From positions 1 through 64,000 of the forward strand of contig JALQPE010000911.1 of the NCBI GenBank assembly GCA_030407315.1: a DNA stretch of 64,000 nt, in the 5' to 3' direction. Shown here piece after piece: positions 11,701-22,461 of the stretch. Position 1 is the stretch's first letter. The number at the start of each line of letters is the position of its first letter. This DNA is from Asparagopsis taxiformis. Lineage: Eukaryota; Rhodophyta; Florideophyceae; Bonnemaisoniales; Bonnemaisoniaceae. The position numbers were made by a program, and so were the translations under genes. Below the pieces are notes generated by a model. That model did no database searches, was not told where the DNA came from, and saw only the letters and a program-made list of their open reading frames with translations.

Positions 11701-12508
11701 GATTGTTCGCATCACTGCGGAATGCTTTAAAGATTGGTCGAGTCTGGACATCTTTCAGAGCCCATGTGCTTGGGAGTACAATACGAACTTTCGCCATTCC
11801 TCCACAATTGTCTCTGTCATCTGTTGTTCCACGGGTTCCTACTGCACCTCGATGCTGTGCAGCTCTTGCTCCGCTCTTTCGAAGGTCTATCGGAAACTCG
11901 ATGTCACAGCTCTTTGCATAGCAGTGTTTCCTCAAGAATGGTAGTATCTTCTGTCGCATCACAGAGTCCGACGGGACGTGCTCACTTGGATCTCTGCGGA
12001 AATTCATTCCGAACAGGGTACCTTCATAGTGGGCTCTTGTCATTCTTTGAGTTCCACTCAGCTGAAGAGCCCCATACATCGCAGGCCATCGTAGTAATGC
12101 CTTGAAATCACCACATGCTTCATCCCCAGCATTTCGGTCTATCGGGCCTCCAGTTGAAATGGAATCAGAACCTCGTCCGGTTGCTTCTTCCGATTCCATT
12201 AGCGTGCTCGATGCTACGTAGATGTCACTTCCAGCTTCATCGTTGTTGCTGTACACATCAATACAACCTTCTATTGTGTCACCCATAGGGATTGGGGACT
12301 CCAATAGGTCATCTGTGGTACACTCACGTCGTAGCTCATTACCTCTCGGGATTTCTTTGTTCATGCAGGCTGCATCACTGCTGCGGATTTCTCCCTGCAG
12401 TTTCCCAGGAAGCTGTTTACTGGGACTGGCCACATTGAGTGAATCGAATCTCGCCTTTGTCCTACGACTTGTGGTTTTCTTTCGAATAGGAGTCCGTCTC
12501 GGAGCCAT
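8706..12508 (-). pseudogene. CACTA-type transposase of element A (three frameshifts)
   Basis: Begins at the ATG at 12508 (MAPRRTPIRKKTTSRRTK, very basic). It is open in successive frames 12508-11621, 11639-9900, 9890-9050 and 9047-8706; each junction is a short overlap where a one-base shift restores a plausible protein of about 1250 residues. Conserved pieces in order: FLLYTDDFEPFTS...LPLNLPP, FLDPVGSIGDYPAVSHTLD, CHICSF, IFDPYRSAVIAPDHLL, then DKPNVHRLVEF...FERMHQPLK near the C-terminus. The same order (nuclease-fold GD-aromatic-P, CxxC, D-P-L/Y motif, late H/E region) is found in Plavaka/tnp2-like CACTA transposases and in unit Y of this window. The otherwise intact frames suggest recent inactivation. 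Its job would be to cut at the CACTACGGTG ends and bind the subterminal ACTGTC repeats. Catalytic residues are not proven. Confidence 0.7.
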
Positions 12509-13470
12509 CTTGATGTTTTTGTTCTTTTCTTCTTCGCTCAGTTTTGTTGCATAGAATACAACTCTAAACTTCTATGACATGACTACTATCTCAATACAGT
12601 ACTACTACTTTTAACCGTTACGAAACCTTTCCAGGCTTTCATTCGATCCAATGAACTGGTTCACCACAATGCTTTGCCCTATGCTCATTGCTTTATGCAC
12701 ATTGATTGCTATTTCATCCGGACTCAACATCGTTTTGCTATCTTGTATCGCATTCCCTAACCACAAACCCAGCCAAGATGTATCCATTTCCGGAAAACGG
12801 CCGTTTATTTCGCAGTGATGCTCTAGGCACTAATACTGAATCTGATTTTCTCATACACGTACTTCCTACTCGTATACTCTACCACATTTTCGGCCCTATT
12901 TACAAGTTGAAAGCACAATCTCTCGTTGAATCGTACTCGGTGTGATATCTTAAATTAGCATAAATTTATATATTGCAATGCAGATTCACTGCTCGCTTGC
13001 AACATGAAAATTATAAAATTTCTCCCACACTGCTGTTTCCTAGCCGCCCACATCCACGTGGCCCGCTTTGACTGCCTGCCAAGTGTGCTCAGAGCATGCA
13101 ATGACGTCATCGATATATACCGTCCACATCATCACTGGAAGCGCGGACTCCTCGTCCAGGAAAGTGCGCCATTTTTCCTACTCCTCGCCTCACCCTTTTC
13201 TGTAGGCCCCATATGCTAGTGTTTTTCCTATATTTCTGTAGTGATGACGTCATTATAGACTAGAGAAGGCGGTAGAAGATACAATAATTTTGCGCCTGTT
13301 CTGCCAGGTCATGTGCTTCAAAGCGTAATTCGCACCCTAGGTATCGTTTTTCTGGGCCTCCCATCGCACCGCTCCGTTTCAAATTCATCCCTCTATTGTT
13401 CTCCTACACGTCATTTCCGCCCGCAGAGTGCTACTTAAACAACAGATTCTGGAAATCCCTGTTTCCATCT

Positions 13471-13609
13471 TCATATCCGTCGGAAACAAAGCAACAACCT
13501 TGGCCGTGGAAGCCGTATAGATCATCTAAACTGCTTCCAAAGCGTAAGTTGTAGATCATCAATACTGCTTCCAAGGCCAAAGTTGTTGCTTTGTCTCCGA
13601 CGGATATGA
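13471..13609. repeat. Long imperfect hairpin in the terminal region
   Basis: Left arm 13471-13513 (TCATATCCGTCGGAAACAAA...) pairs with right arm 13567-13609 (...TTTGTCTCCGACGGATATGA) over about 43 bases with few mismatches and a ~53-base loop. The same hairpin exists in element B at 46155-46293. A transcript would fold strongly; a small-RNA precursor or a protein-binding role are both possible. Confidence 0.8.
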
Positions 13610-14310
13610 ACCATGATGGTACGTTTCCACAACTCACGCCACTAACCCAGTTTTCTATTTGTTTTCTCTTTCTCAGGTTTCCAGTCGGTGAGTGTTCCAC
13701 TTCTACTTTCATTTATCTTTCTCTCTTACCACTTCTCCACTACTTTTCTTTTCTGCCTGTGAGTACATATCTCAATTTGGGATGCAATGGTATTTGTTAA
13801 GGTACGTTAGTCTCCTAATCACCATCAATTTCCCTCTCCAATTCAACGTCACTAACTTGTTTCCTTTCTCTACATCATTTTTTCTTCTTCTCTTCATTTC
13901 CTAGCTTATTCATGCAGCTCAATCAGTTGATAGATTTCTAGACTTTTCTAGTAGTTTTAGTTTTACTCGTCGGAATAGTGTTAGTTGTAGTAGCATTTTT
14001 AACATAGGGATTGTTTATTCTCAATGTAGCCTGCGCAAATAAACAAATCCAGAGTGAAGCTTCCCATATCGCACCCTCTTAGATTGCTACCTATCCTACC
14101 GCGTATACCTCTCGCTAGCTCATAGTCACTACGAAATAAAAATTCCTAGCCGTACTATTCTGTCCATTCCCATATGATACCGTCCATGCTCCATCCTCAT
14201 AGCGCTAGAACTGCCTCCCTCTACCCAAAAAGATGCCCACGACAGCGTGACGCTCCATCTCATCCACCACTCCCAGACACCGAATTTTACTATATCAGGA
14301 CACTACTTTT

Positions 14311-14660
14311 ACTGTCTCCAGGTGCTGCCCAGGGCAGCACAAAGTACTGTCTACAGGTGCTGCCCAGGACAGTGGAAATCACTGTCTACAGGTGCTGCCC
14401 AGGGCAGCACAAAATACTGTCTACAGGTGCTGCCCAGGGCAGCACGAAATACTGTCTACAGGTGCTGCCCAGGGCAGCACGAAATACTGTCTACAGGTAC
14501 TGCCCAGGGCAGCACAAAGTACTGTCTACAGGTACTGCCCAGGGCAGCACAAAGTACTGTCTACAGGTACTGCCCAGGACAGTGAAAATCACTGTCTCCA
14601 GGTACTGCCCAGGACAGTGAAAATCACTGTCTCCAGGTACTGCCCAGGACAGTGCACCGT
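14311..14660. repeat. Subterminal 35-bp tandem array, element A (10 units)
   Basis: Ten units with a 35-bp period, each starting ACTGTCTmCAGGTrCTGCCC. Most contain the palindrome GTGCTGCCCaGGGCAGCAC; the last units replace it with CAGGACAGTG. CACTA elements carry subterminal repeats bound by their transposase, so these are likely binding sites. Element B has twelve units. Confidence 0.9.
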
Positions 14661-14998
14661 GTGGTTCCATCTATTGTCCCAGGCAGCGTATTTCACTATC
14701 CGGCCATGTTGCCTTGGCCAATACAAAACACTATCCGCCAACACTGCCCAGTACAGTAAATTACATCATATCCAACTATTGAATAAATCATTAATTTTTA
14801 CTGTCTCCATTCACTGCCTCAGACAGTACGGTGAGACAGTGTTTTTTACTGTCTGCAGACAGTGTTCCGTACTGTCTGCCAGACAGTGCAAATCACTGTC
14901 TCCAAGTGTGGCATTAATTTTCATTTGCCGCATAGTGATTTTTACTGTCTCAGACAGTAAAAATCACTGTCTCAACGTACTGTCTGAGGCCCCCTTTT

Positions 14999-15011
14999 CA
15001 ACACCGTAGTG
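14999..15011. repeat. Right terminal inverted repeat of element A
   Basis: CAACACCGTAGTG, identical to 47756-47768 (right end of B) and reverse complement of 31605-31617 (left end of B). It is preceded by the conserved GAGGCCCCCTTTT seen at all three right ends. Confidence 0.85.
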
Positions 15012-15833
15012 GTGGTGAAGCAGGAACGTAAGGATTCAAGGAGAGTGAAGACGGGATCTGGGAAGATGCGAAACGTAGATCTAAGTCTTCTTTGGTATGT
15101 ATATTTTCTTGGGCATACGATAAGAGTGAGGGTGGGTTCCAAATCGAGTACGATTTTGGTGACCTTGTTCGTGTTTGATGTCTTGATGATTTAACGGGCA
15201 AGTGTGCTGTCGAGGAAAGCAGGGATGGTATTGGGAATGAGCAGATATTTTTTAATCTAGGTCGTAAGGGTCCATGAAGTATTCGCGGATGTGGTGCATG
15301 GCGTTCGGATGGTAGTGAGAATGCGATAGCCGGGGATATGGGAGACCGAAGCGGTGCAGACAGGTATTTTGTATTCTGGATGGATATGTATTTACTATTC
15401 AAACCAGATATGTATTTCCTATTCTGACCAGATACATATTTCCTATTCTCGAGAGACACGTATTGTATACCAGCAATTTCGTAAATGACTGAATAGAATA
15501 CAGTCCGACATTGGCCCTTAATTTACCGTCCGCTGTAATTTATTTCCTTCCGGCTTTCGATGATATATCGTATATTGGATGACGGATCCCAGGATCCCGC
15601 CAAGGGTGCTAGAGAAAGTGGATGACAGGTCCTAGTATTCCGCCGAACGTACTAGAGAAAGCAGATGTCGGGTCCTAGTATTCCGCCAAACGTACTAGAG
15701 AAAGTGGACGTCCGCATCCAAAAAAATTTTATTTTTTTTGGACGCGGACGTTCATTTGTTCTAGTAAATCTCGGGGCCGACTAGGACCCGTACTAGAGAG
15801 ACTGGACGTCCGCGTCCACTTCCGAAAACACAG
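15012..15833. repeat. Repeat X, left copy (5' part removed by insertion of element A)
   Basis: Same orientation and clear similarity to 57871-58677. Contains short tandem units around GATACATATTTCCTATTCTG (15360-15460), repeated boxes CGGGTCCTAGTATTCCGCC and GGACGTCCGCGTCC, and ends at the same base as the right copy (TTCCGAAAACACAG). The flanks beyond that base differ, so it is a true repeat boundary. Confidence 0.75.
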
Positions 15834-15836
15834 ACG

Positions 15837-17658
15837 ATGGGGCTTGACCGAGGCAAGCATGCTCGCGAGGACAGTGAACATCATGATGATGACATGATAG
15901 TGGCTCAAAACATGTTGGAATTGCGGCAGAGTGCTATGGCAAAGGTAGTTCCTCCCGAGTTGGCAGATGCGGAGGTGCTGCAGACGGAGTCCCAGCCGGG
16001 GGTTTCCGAGATACTGGAGGCTGTGACCCCCACTGCGCCAACTATGCCGAGTACATCAGTCCCAGCAGGTAATGCAGTCAGGGACCCGAGGATAGCGGCA
16101 AGGGATGTTGTTTCTGAGCAACGTTCACAGCCAACTATCATCGGCGGTCAGGTGGTACTGAGGGGAGAGAGCAGCCGGAGTGCGGGCCTCGTCACAACAG
16201 ACCGTCATTGGTGTCAAATATGCGCGTAGCGCCCCCGCGACGTCAGGCTATTGCCGATGGAGGACATCATAATCCCGATAGCGTGCGAGATGGGGGGACG
16301 GTGAGGGCAGAGAGGTTGCATCCGTCGGAATCCATCGATTTAATGGCGAGTCGCATCAATGCGCAGAAGAAGAAGATCGCGGAGCTGGAAAAAAGTGTTT
16401 AGCCAGGACATAGCAAACAAGGCGCTCACCACAGAGATAGTTGCGTTGGAGGCTAAGGTGAAGACACTGCAGGCGGAAAATGCCAGCCTTACTGCAATTG
16501 CGAGAACAGGTAGAATCAGTGATCACGGTGGCGGTAAGTCGAAAATACAGAAAGCCATTCCTGTGAAATACCTTGGAGTTCTTAGGGCGGTTGAGGAAAA
16601 CCTGACAAAGTGGTGCAAGAACGAGACTATGGAGCTGGACCCTATAGCGGAACAAACGCAGAGGCGTTGGACTGGACGTACCATCGAGGTAGAGCCGGTA
16701 GAAGGGACACTTTGGAGCGAAAACGGTGTAGGATATATTGCTACCCCTCCGGGCTATATTATCAAGAATCTGCAGTGGTATACACCTTCGTACAGGGACG
16801 AGAGTGATCTGCTGAATGACTTGGTGCGACACGTACTGCGTCAAAGTCCGTGGTGTGATGTGTTTTCCGATGAGGAGCAGCGTGTGTGCTGTCAAGAGGC
16901 TGTGGCGGGGAGCAAGGAATTGAAAGTGAAGGTGACGCAGAAACTGTCTGACGTGATGAGTGCACGGAAGCGTAATGCGAGGGACAGATTGTTCGGTTCG
17001 CTGGGGTACACGAAATTAATGTCTAGATGCACGATGCTGACGACGCGAGCTGAGATGGACGAGCGAGAGGATCAAAAGCGCGAAGCGTCTGAGAAGCTTT
17101 TGAAACGGGAAAGCAACGGTGATTTGGATATGGGGAGGTGGCGAACGGCACCGTTCTCAGAGCTGCGATACAGCAAATGCATGGTTCCTGACAGCTTCGA
17201 GATGGAAGTGAATGGTGATGCATGGTTTAACAACCGAGTAGCTGTGAATGTACTGGACATCTTCAGGGGGTATTCGATACGATCAGAACAAGTAATGGAC
17301 ATAGAGACGAGCATACTAACGCTGGCGCGCCTGGATGCTTGGCTAGTGACTACTGTGGAGTGTTTGGATGAACCGAAGGGGAAAGGAGGTGCACGGCAGA
17401 AGGAGTTTACAAGGCGGTACAGTCAATATGTGGGGGTAGCTTTTCAGCAATTAGTTGGTATGGTGGTGTACTGCATGTCTTGTCTCCAAGGCTCGCAAGC
17501 AAGGGAAGAAACGGACGTTGTCGAGAGCGAACAGCGGACTAGTGCACAGTCACGGCATGTATGTTGAAGTGTGGCAAAGCGGAGAGGGGTCTGGAATTGT
17601 TCATGTCGTTGATGATGTAAACCGCTGCTCGTCACTTGTTCTAGTGCCCGAGGATTGA
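15837..17658 (+). pseudogene. Accessory gene of unit Y, coiled-coil protein of unknown function (frameshifted)
   Basis: The ATG at 15837 follows repeat X by three bases. The frame runs 15837-16229, shifts to 16208-16402, then to 16359-17567, and may end in yet another frame at 17658. The N-terminal third is acidic/low-complexity. The middle has a coiled coil (ASRINAQKKKIAELEKSV then IVALEAKVKTLQAENASL). The C-terminal ~300 residues look globular (YIATPPGYIIKNLQWYTPSY, RTAPFSELRYSKCMVPDSF, MDIETSILTLARLDAWL). I do not recognise the family. It converges on the transposase gene ending near 17990, so the two may form the gene pair of one DNA transposon. The 3' end was altered by a 96-bp tandem duplication. 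Confidence 0.5.
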
Positions 17659-17764
17659 GGAGAGAGGCTGTTGAAGTGTGGCAAAGCGGAGAGGGGTCTG
17701 GAATTGTTCATGTCGTTGATGATGTAAACCGCTGCTCGTCACTTGTTCTATTGTCCGAGGATTG
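17562..17764. repeat. 96-bp direct tandem duplication
   Basis: 17562-17657 and 17669-17764 are nearly identical (both begin TGTTGAAGTGTGGCAAAGCG) with an 11-base spacer. The duplication sits at the 3' end of the accessory gene and changes its stop-codon context. Confidence 0.9.
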
Positions 17765-17778
17765 GATTCAATCGCATA

Positions 17779-20530
17779 TTACGTCAAACCTCGGTGCTGT
17801 AATTGTAATGATTGTGTGATTGCGCAAGGACTAATTGGCGCAGAACTTTTCGTCGTTGACCCATATGCTGGACACCTGAGTGCAAACCTGAATGTAGAAA
17901 TCAATGCCCCACAGTATGGGGGCATGGAGCGGCGCCATGCAGCACTGCTGATAAAGTTTTGGCGTAATGGAGGATGGTTGAAATTAGTGCAGTAAATGTG
18001 ACGTTGGCTAGAAGGCTTATCATGTAGTACATTATCAATAGAGTGCTGCGATTTAGATTTATCTTCTTCATTATCATCTGTGAACTGGTAATCAGTGTTG
18101 GTGTAGAAGCGGTTGAGATAGAAACGGTGGTCCGACCAGTGCATTTGTTTCGTAAATGGCTTGACTGGAAAGTTACTTCGTACGATGTGCACAGTGCCAG
18201 ATATAGCAGATGCAGGAATGAGGTCAAACCAAGGACCACCTGCACTGTGGGATGCAGTGTCATTGCTGTCAACGGATCCGTTGTCCGGGTCCCATGTGGA
18301 CCACTTTAAACAAATGCACCCAAGTGATTTTTCCACAGCGGTTTTTGGGGCAAAGCAGGTCATATACTGAACGAAAGCGAGTTCTACAGGTTGAAACAGG
18401 TTTGGAGACTGCAGGCGTACCAGTGCCAGGACGCGCCCTACCCATATGGTTCTGTAGTCATCGGCAGTTCCGGAGATGACGACAAAGGAGTACTGCGATC
18501 TCTTTGCGGGGCCGAATGATGAAGTTGCAAAGACGCGCTGCTGCTTGTGCCTCGACACGTTTGTGGGGCGAAGCATGCCACTGTGCGGGCCAAAGTCGTC
18601 GGCATCTGGGACGTACCCTCCCATGACGTAGGCGGACTTTACCACGGTGACGGAAATGTCCATTTCATGTATTGGAGGGCCTTCTGCCGTGGCACGCAGT
18701 CTAGCGAGGGTGAGGAACGCTTGTGCAGCTGTGTCACCGAGTGCTGGAATAGCGTTATGGTGCCAGACGGGAACGAGGAGTTGTGCAGAGGCAAAAGAGT
18801 GGCAGGATCGGGCTGTCCGTCGATATCTGCAACGAGGAGGGTTGCATCGGGCAGCAGGGAGGCAAAGTCGTGCAGTGCAACGGTGAATCCGTCGCGAACG
18901 AGTACTGCACCGTCTGTGGGCGATATCATGCGTGGGTTTCCCATGTGTTCGATGGGGTGTGACCAGTTGGAGTGGCCAGGAGAATTCCATGTGGCGAATA
19001 GTCTCTTCCATGGCTGTGGAGCGCCTTCGAGAGGTTTTCCTATAACTCTGTTTGAACAGAAGATGCGAGTGTTCGTAGGGGCCTGCATCAATGTGTTCCA
19101 GGGCGCCATATCTCTGCAAGTCACCGGGAAGATGGTCTAGAAGATGGAACTTGAAAGTTTTGAGACCTGTGGTGTGGAATGGGCCGAGGGTGGAGAGCAT
19201 TGATTGTTTGAAATAGGAAATGGAGTTTTGGAGGCTTTCTAGTTCGGCGGCAGTCCAGTGCTTGATGCGACCGCGTTTCATGACCCATGCGACGAGGTCA
19301 GAGTATTGCGTGCAGATGGAAGTGAGGGGGGCTGTATCTACTTCGTCACAGCATGTGTCAATGAATGCTGCGATGAAAGGGAACACCATGTCGACATGGT
19401 GATAGTCTTTGGCTGCGAGCATGCCGCGTATGCCGTCCTCCGTGAGAGGCCGTTCAAACTGGTGCCCTTCTCACCCTTGGAGAAGTCGACATGAAGACCG
19501 GTGATGTAGTAGTCGCGTTCGATAGCGGACAGAATGCTGTTTGAGCCGGCGAGGATGGATTTTTTTCACCTTCTTGAAGGTGCGAGGTGTCCCGGAATGG
19601 GAGGCAGTGGTGGTGGTGAGGTCTGGGGAGCTGAGGCGGTGGACAATGCACTGTTTGATGAGCTTTGAGATGCCGAGGTGGAGATTGTGCAGAGGCTCGA
19701 AGGAGAAAATGTTGTAGGGGTCTAGGGGACTGTTGCTGGGTAAAAGAGCGGTCGATTCGAGGACAGAGTGTTGTTCGAGGAGGGAGGGAGCTTCGAGCGG
19801 AGCAGTTGTATGCTCCTGAGCGCTCTCTTGGCGTGCAGAGCGTGTATCATCGAGGGAGCGGGGCTGGTGTGGCGCGGTGGATTCAAGTTGAGTGGCGGGG
19901 ATGTAGCAGCGGTGGCAGGGATGTGTGGTGGTAGTGCTGTTGCGAGTGCATGACAGCTCTTTGGCCTCTGGAAAGTCGCAGCAATAATTGGCTAGGATGG
20001 GAAAGCATTGGCGGGCAGTTGCAGTGGAGCCTGTGCAGGGGAACCCGGAAGAGAACGCGGTGGATAGGGACGAAAACACTTTTCGAGTGCTTTATGAAGA
20101 ATATCAATTTTGCGAGCGCGACTAGCAGAACTAGAGGTTGTCGGCATTTCATCACCGAACAAGGCGTGGACGAAGGGTTAACAATGTACGGAAGATACCC
20201 GACGATGGTGAGGCCGGTACTGATGCAGTGGCGACGGAGGGGGCGGAGAAGTTGAGCAGTGTGACGTGTATGGGGTATGCGACGATTGCGGAGCTCTTGA
20301 GGCTTGTGCTGCTCTTGTCGGAGTACACTTGGAGGAGGCCGGCAAAGGAGGAAGGTGTGGGATCAGTTTCCTCTGCCCATACGACCTGTGGATCGTCCGA
20401 GAGCTGCACGCGCTGTCTAGTAACCTGGTGCAGCGTTTTCGCGAATTCTGTGTGTAGGGGATGAGAAAATATTGCGGTGCCGTCTGGGGCGGTCTGTGGG
20501 GAGGGGTGGAAGAGAGTGTTTTGGTCGTTA
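17779..20530 (-). pseudogene. CACTA/Plavaka-like transposase of unit Y, C-terminal part (interrupted by the gypsy element)
   Basis: Continues the gene that starts at 56201. In order: QVVWAEETDPTPSS and LLQVYSDKSSTSLKSS...AYPIHVTLLNFS (20409-20152; compare the SDKT...YPVYLTxGN signature of Plavaka-type transposases), a DILHKALEKCF segment in a shifted frame near 20100, DFPEAKELSC...CHRC, FSFEPLHNLHLGISKLIKQC, then FHLLDHLPGDLQRYGALEHI with YEHSHLLFKQSYRKTSRR, and a C-terminal domain with PWFDLIPASAISGTVHIVR and HWSDHRFYLNRFY. The last conserved motif lies near 18090. Frames change at about 20150, 20079 and 19450, so the gene is dead apart from the gypsy insertion. It belongs to the same broad superfamily as the transposase of element A but is strongly diverged. 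Confidence 0.7.
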
Positions 20531-20535
20531 GCCAG

Positions 20536-21219
20536 TGTCGTACTGCCTGGCGGTCCTCGCTGATCGAGCCGTGTCGCTTCCCTATTGGGTACCCACTCAC
20601 GGGATGTGCCAATCAGAAGGCACCAGCCAACTGGCGTGTTTCCTATACTTGGGACAAGCTAAGGCTGACAAATAACCCCACCCGGGCCTATCGGCCCCGG
20701 CCAAGACCCCACAAGGGGCAAATTTTAACTTAGGCTGATCAGCCATACATTACAATGTAAGCCTATTGGCAATGACCTCGCGGGTAGGCGAGCGCCAGTA
20801 ATTGGGTTCTGATTGGTCACTAACTGGATATTTATTCCTAACCACTAACCCTAGCTTACAGTAGACTTAGTATAAAACTGCCACTGGAATAGCCAGTAGG
20901 CACGGTTTCTAGAGTAACGTAAACTCAAGTGGAATTACGACCCACTGGAACAGTGTTCGCATACCTATTGTTCAACCCCTCTCCGGGAAAACCTTAGGGT
21001 TAGCCAACAGCTCGACGGATTACGTCACTCGCTCTATCCATACGCCTCTCGCGTGAGCACCCCTTTGTCGCACAACCCCCTCCGGGTAACGACACCTTCT
21101 CTCTTACGAGACTACCCGCTGGGTACCTATAAGGTTCATCTGCTCTACCACTTCCTCTACCGAGGCTCGGGACACCGTGTCGGGTGGTTTGCCGCTCCAG
21201 CGGATTTCTACCTGCTACA
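20536..21219 (+). repeat. 5' LTR of the gypsy element
   Basis: 684 bp, begins TGTCGTACTGCCTGG and ends CCTGCTACA. Matches 54956-55638 with scattered differences concentrated near 21030-21100, and matches the solo LTR 60764-61449. Contains the usual promoter-like A/T-rich segment near 20870 (TTAGTATAAAACTGCC). Confidence 0.95.
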
Positions 21220-21226
21220 TTGGTCT

Positions 21227-21714
21227 GGTTGGAACGAATTGGTCGCTTACCGAGCGTTTATTGAATCTGCGAGCTCACTACATTATTTGTATTCTCGCCG
21301 AGGTGCGCCGGCGGTGCTAAGGACAGCCTGTTCATGGCTGCTCCAGACAGACTGTCACTAACAGTCTGTCCTAGCAAGCACCCGCTGCCAATCTGGTACA
21401 CGTGGGCTTCTCTATCATATCATCCACACGTGTACACTTATCATAACATTTTCCCTCTGCCATGATGGCAACCCATCCTGGCATTTCTAATTACTAATTG
21501 AAAGTATGAGAAACAAATTGAAACTTCGGACGCTATTATCTCTATGAAGAAAGGTCGTAGAAGCTTCGGAGAAGTTGCTACCCTACTAATTCGGGCACGC
21601 TGAACACGATGAGATAGGTTTCGGAGCGCCTAGAGCACTCTTTCTAGGAGGAATCGAGGGTCAAAGTTTTCTCACGTAATTGAGCCCCTCAGGGCCAATT
21701 CCAGTGCTTCAACA
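21227..21714. mobile_element. Solo copia LTR inserted at the gypsy primer-binding site
   Basis: 488 bp, same family as the LTRs at 47783-48270 and 53656-54143 (first base G instead of T). Flanked by the 5-bp duplication GGTCT (21222-21226 and 21715-21719). The gypsy 5' LTR ends at 21219, so the insertion lies within the first bases after it and splits the primer-binding site. It arose by LTR-LTR recombination of a former full element. Confidence 0.93.
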
Positions 21715-21789
21715 GGTCTCTCGACCTAGAACCTTGTACCCTCGGGTAAGTCTCTTTGAGAGAAATCTTCCTTCACAATCATCTTCACG

Positions 21790-22461
21790 ATGCCTCGTAA
21801 CCCTACAAAGGGACCCTCTAGTGAGGACATCGCGCCTGCCAGCGACTTACCCGACTCGGATCTGATCGCCGAAGAAGGCGTGGTGATTAACACCCTGCAA
21901 GACCGAGCCGACCGAATCTTCAACGAACGGTTGGAAGAGTTCAAGGCTGAATTCAGCACCGTCGTCGAGAAGACTGTTCAAGACCGCAGGGCGGAAATCG
22001 TAGACGCTACGGTCGAAACCGTCATGGAACTGGTCGAGCCAAAGCTGATGGCCGCCAGCCGAGAAGCCACCCAAGATCGGGACGCCGAGTTCCTAGCGGA
22101 AACCTGGAATCAGGTCAAAGCCGAATTCGCTAAACGCGTATCCCTTTTGGAAACTCGTCTGGAGGAGCTTTCGATTCACGGCTTTAATGTCAGTCCATTA
22201 GGACAACAGGAGTTTCCTGCTCGCCGCATCCGATCGGCTGATTTCCCTGACCCTACATCCGGTAGGGAGGAAGAAGAAGATCCCCGATTGGATCAAGTCG
22301 CAGAAGCAACCCGACACCTGTCGGACCGTGCGATGCCCTCGCCGAATCACTATCCCAAACAGGGAATATCTCTCGCACGAGACAGCACACTCGTGCCACC
22401 GGATCTATACCGGAAAATCCCTCGTGGGATGATGAAGAAGGACGTCTTGAGGAAGGCTTAG
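21790..22461 (+). CDS. gag: Gypsy Gag, N-terminal ORF
   Basis: ATG at 21790, 223 codons, acidic and rich in predicted helix (RIFNERLEEFKAEFSTVVEK, ETWNQVKAEFAKRVSLLETR), probably coiled coil. It ends at TAG 22459-22461, where the next gag ORF begins in another frame, so the two may once have been a single gag or be expressed by frameshifting. The N-terminal half has no family signature I recognise beyond its position in a gypsy element. Confidence 0.7.
   Translation: MPRNPTKGPSSEDIAPASDLPDSDLIAEEGVVINTLQDRADRIFNERLEEFKAEFSTVVEKTVQDRRAEIVDATVETVMELVEPKLMAASREATQDRDAEFLAETWNQVKAEFAKRVSLLETRLEELSIHGFNVSPLGQQEFPARRIRSADFPDPTSGREEEEDPRLDQVAEATRHLSDRAMPSPNHYPKQGISLARDSTLVPPDLYRKIPRGMMKKDVLRKA

Larger units (their letters stand above)
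1..15011. mobile_element. CACTA-like giant DNA transposon, element A (left end outside window)
   Basis: The right end is at 14999-15011 (CAACACCGTAGTG, reverse complement CACTACGGTGTTG), identical to the ends of element B. The last 2.4 kb (about 12600-15011) is a close match to 45300-47768 of element B. The body holds two ParB-like/dioxygenase modules, a CACTA-type transposase on the minus strand and three palindrome arrays. The left end was not found, so the element is at least 15 kb if the whole stretch is one unit. The sequence just beyond 15011 resumes repeat X in its middle, which fits insertion there with a 2-3 bp target duplication (TG or GTG). CACTA elements typically have CACTA-starting ends, subterminal repeats and 2-3 bp duplications. 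That 1-9000 belongs to the same element is inferred from the palindrome arrays being confined to A and B. Confidence 0.7.
12575..15011. other. Non-coding right terminal region of element A
   Basis: Matches 45300-47768 at the right end of element B, almost base for base from about 13440 on. It contains a 43-bp-arm hairpin (13471-13609), pyrimidine-rich sequence, a 35-bp tandem array (14311-14660), isolated ACTGTC/GACAGT inverted repeats (14690-14990) and the terminus. ORFs running through the 35-bp array are products of the repeat period and are not counted as genes. Confidence 0.8.

Noticed and set aside
9047..12508. Assignment to the KDZ (Kyakuja-Dileera-Zisupton) transposase family
   Set aside because: KDZ elements also carry dioxygenases, but the motifs here (SDK...YP.H.TLLN in Y; IGDYPA, CHIC; DPY/PLH) fit CACTA/Plavaka-type transposases better, and the ends start CACTA.
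12706..12945. Short plus-strand ORF near the right terminal region of A
   Set aside because: The homologous stretch in element B (45400-45620) has an indel that breaks the frame, so it is not conserved coding.
14174..15009. Repetitive ORFs with a VLPRAAQSTVYRYCPGQ-type peptide repeat (also 46933-47766)
   Set aside because: The frames arise from the 35-bp subterminal repeat read in several frames; they share no conserved start and lie in the terminal region of a DNA transposon.
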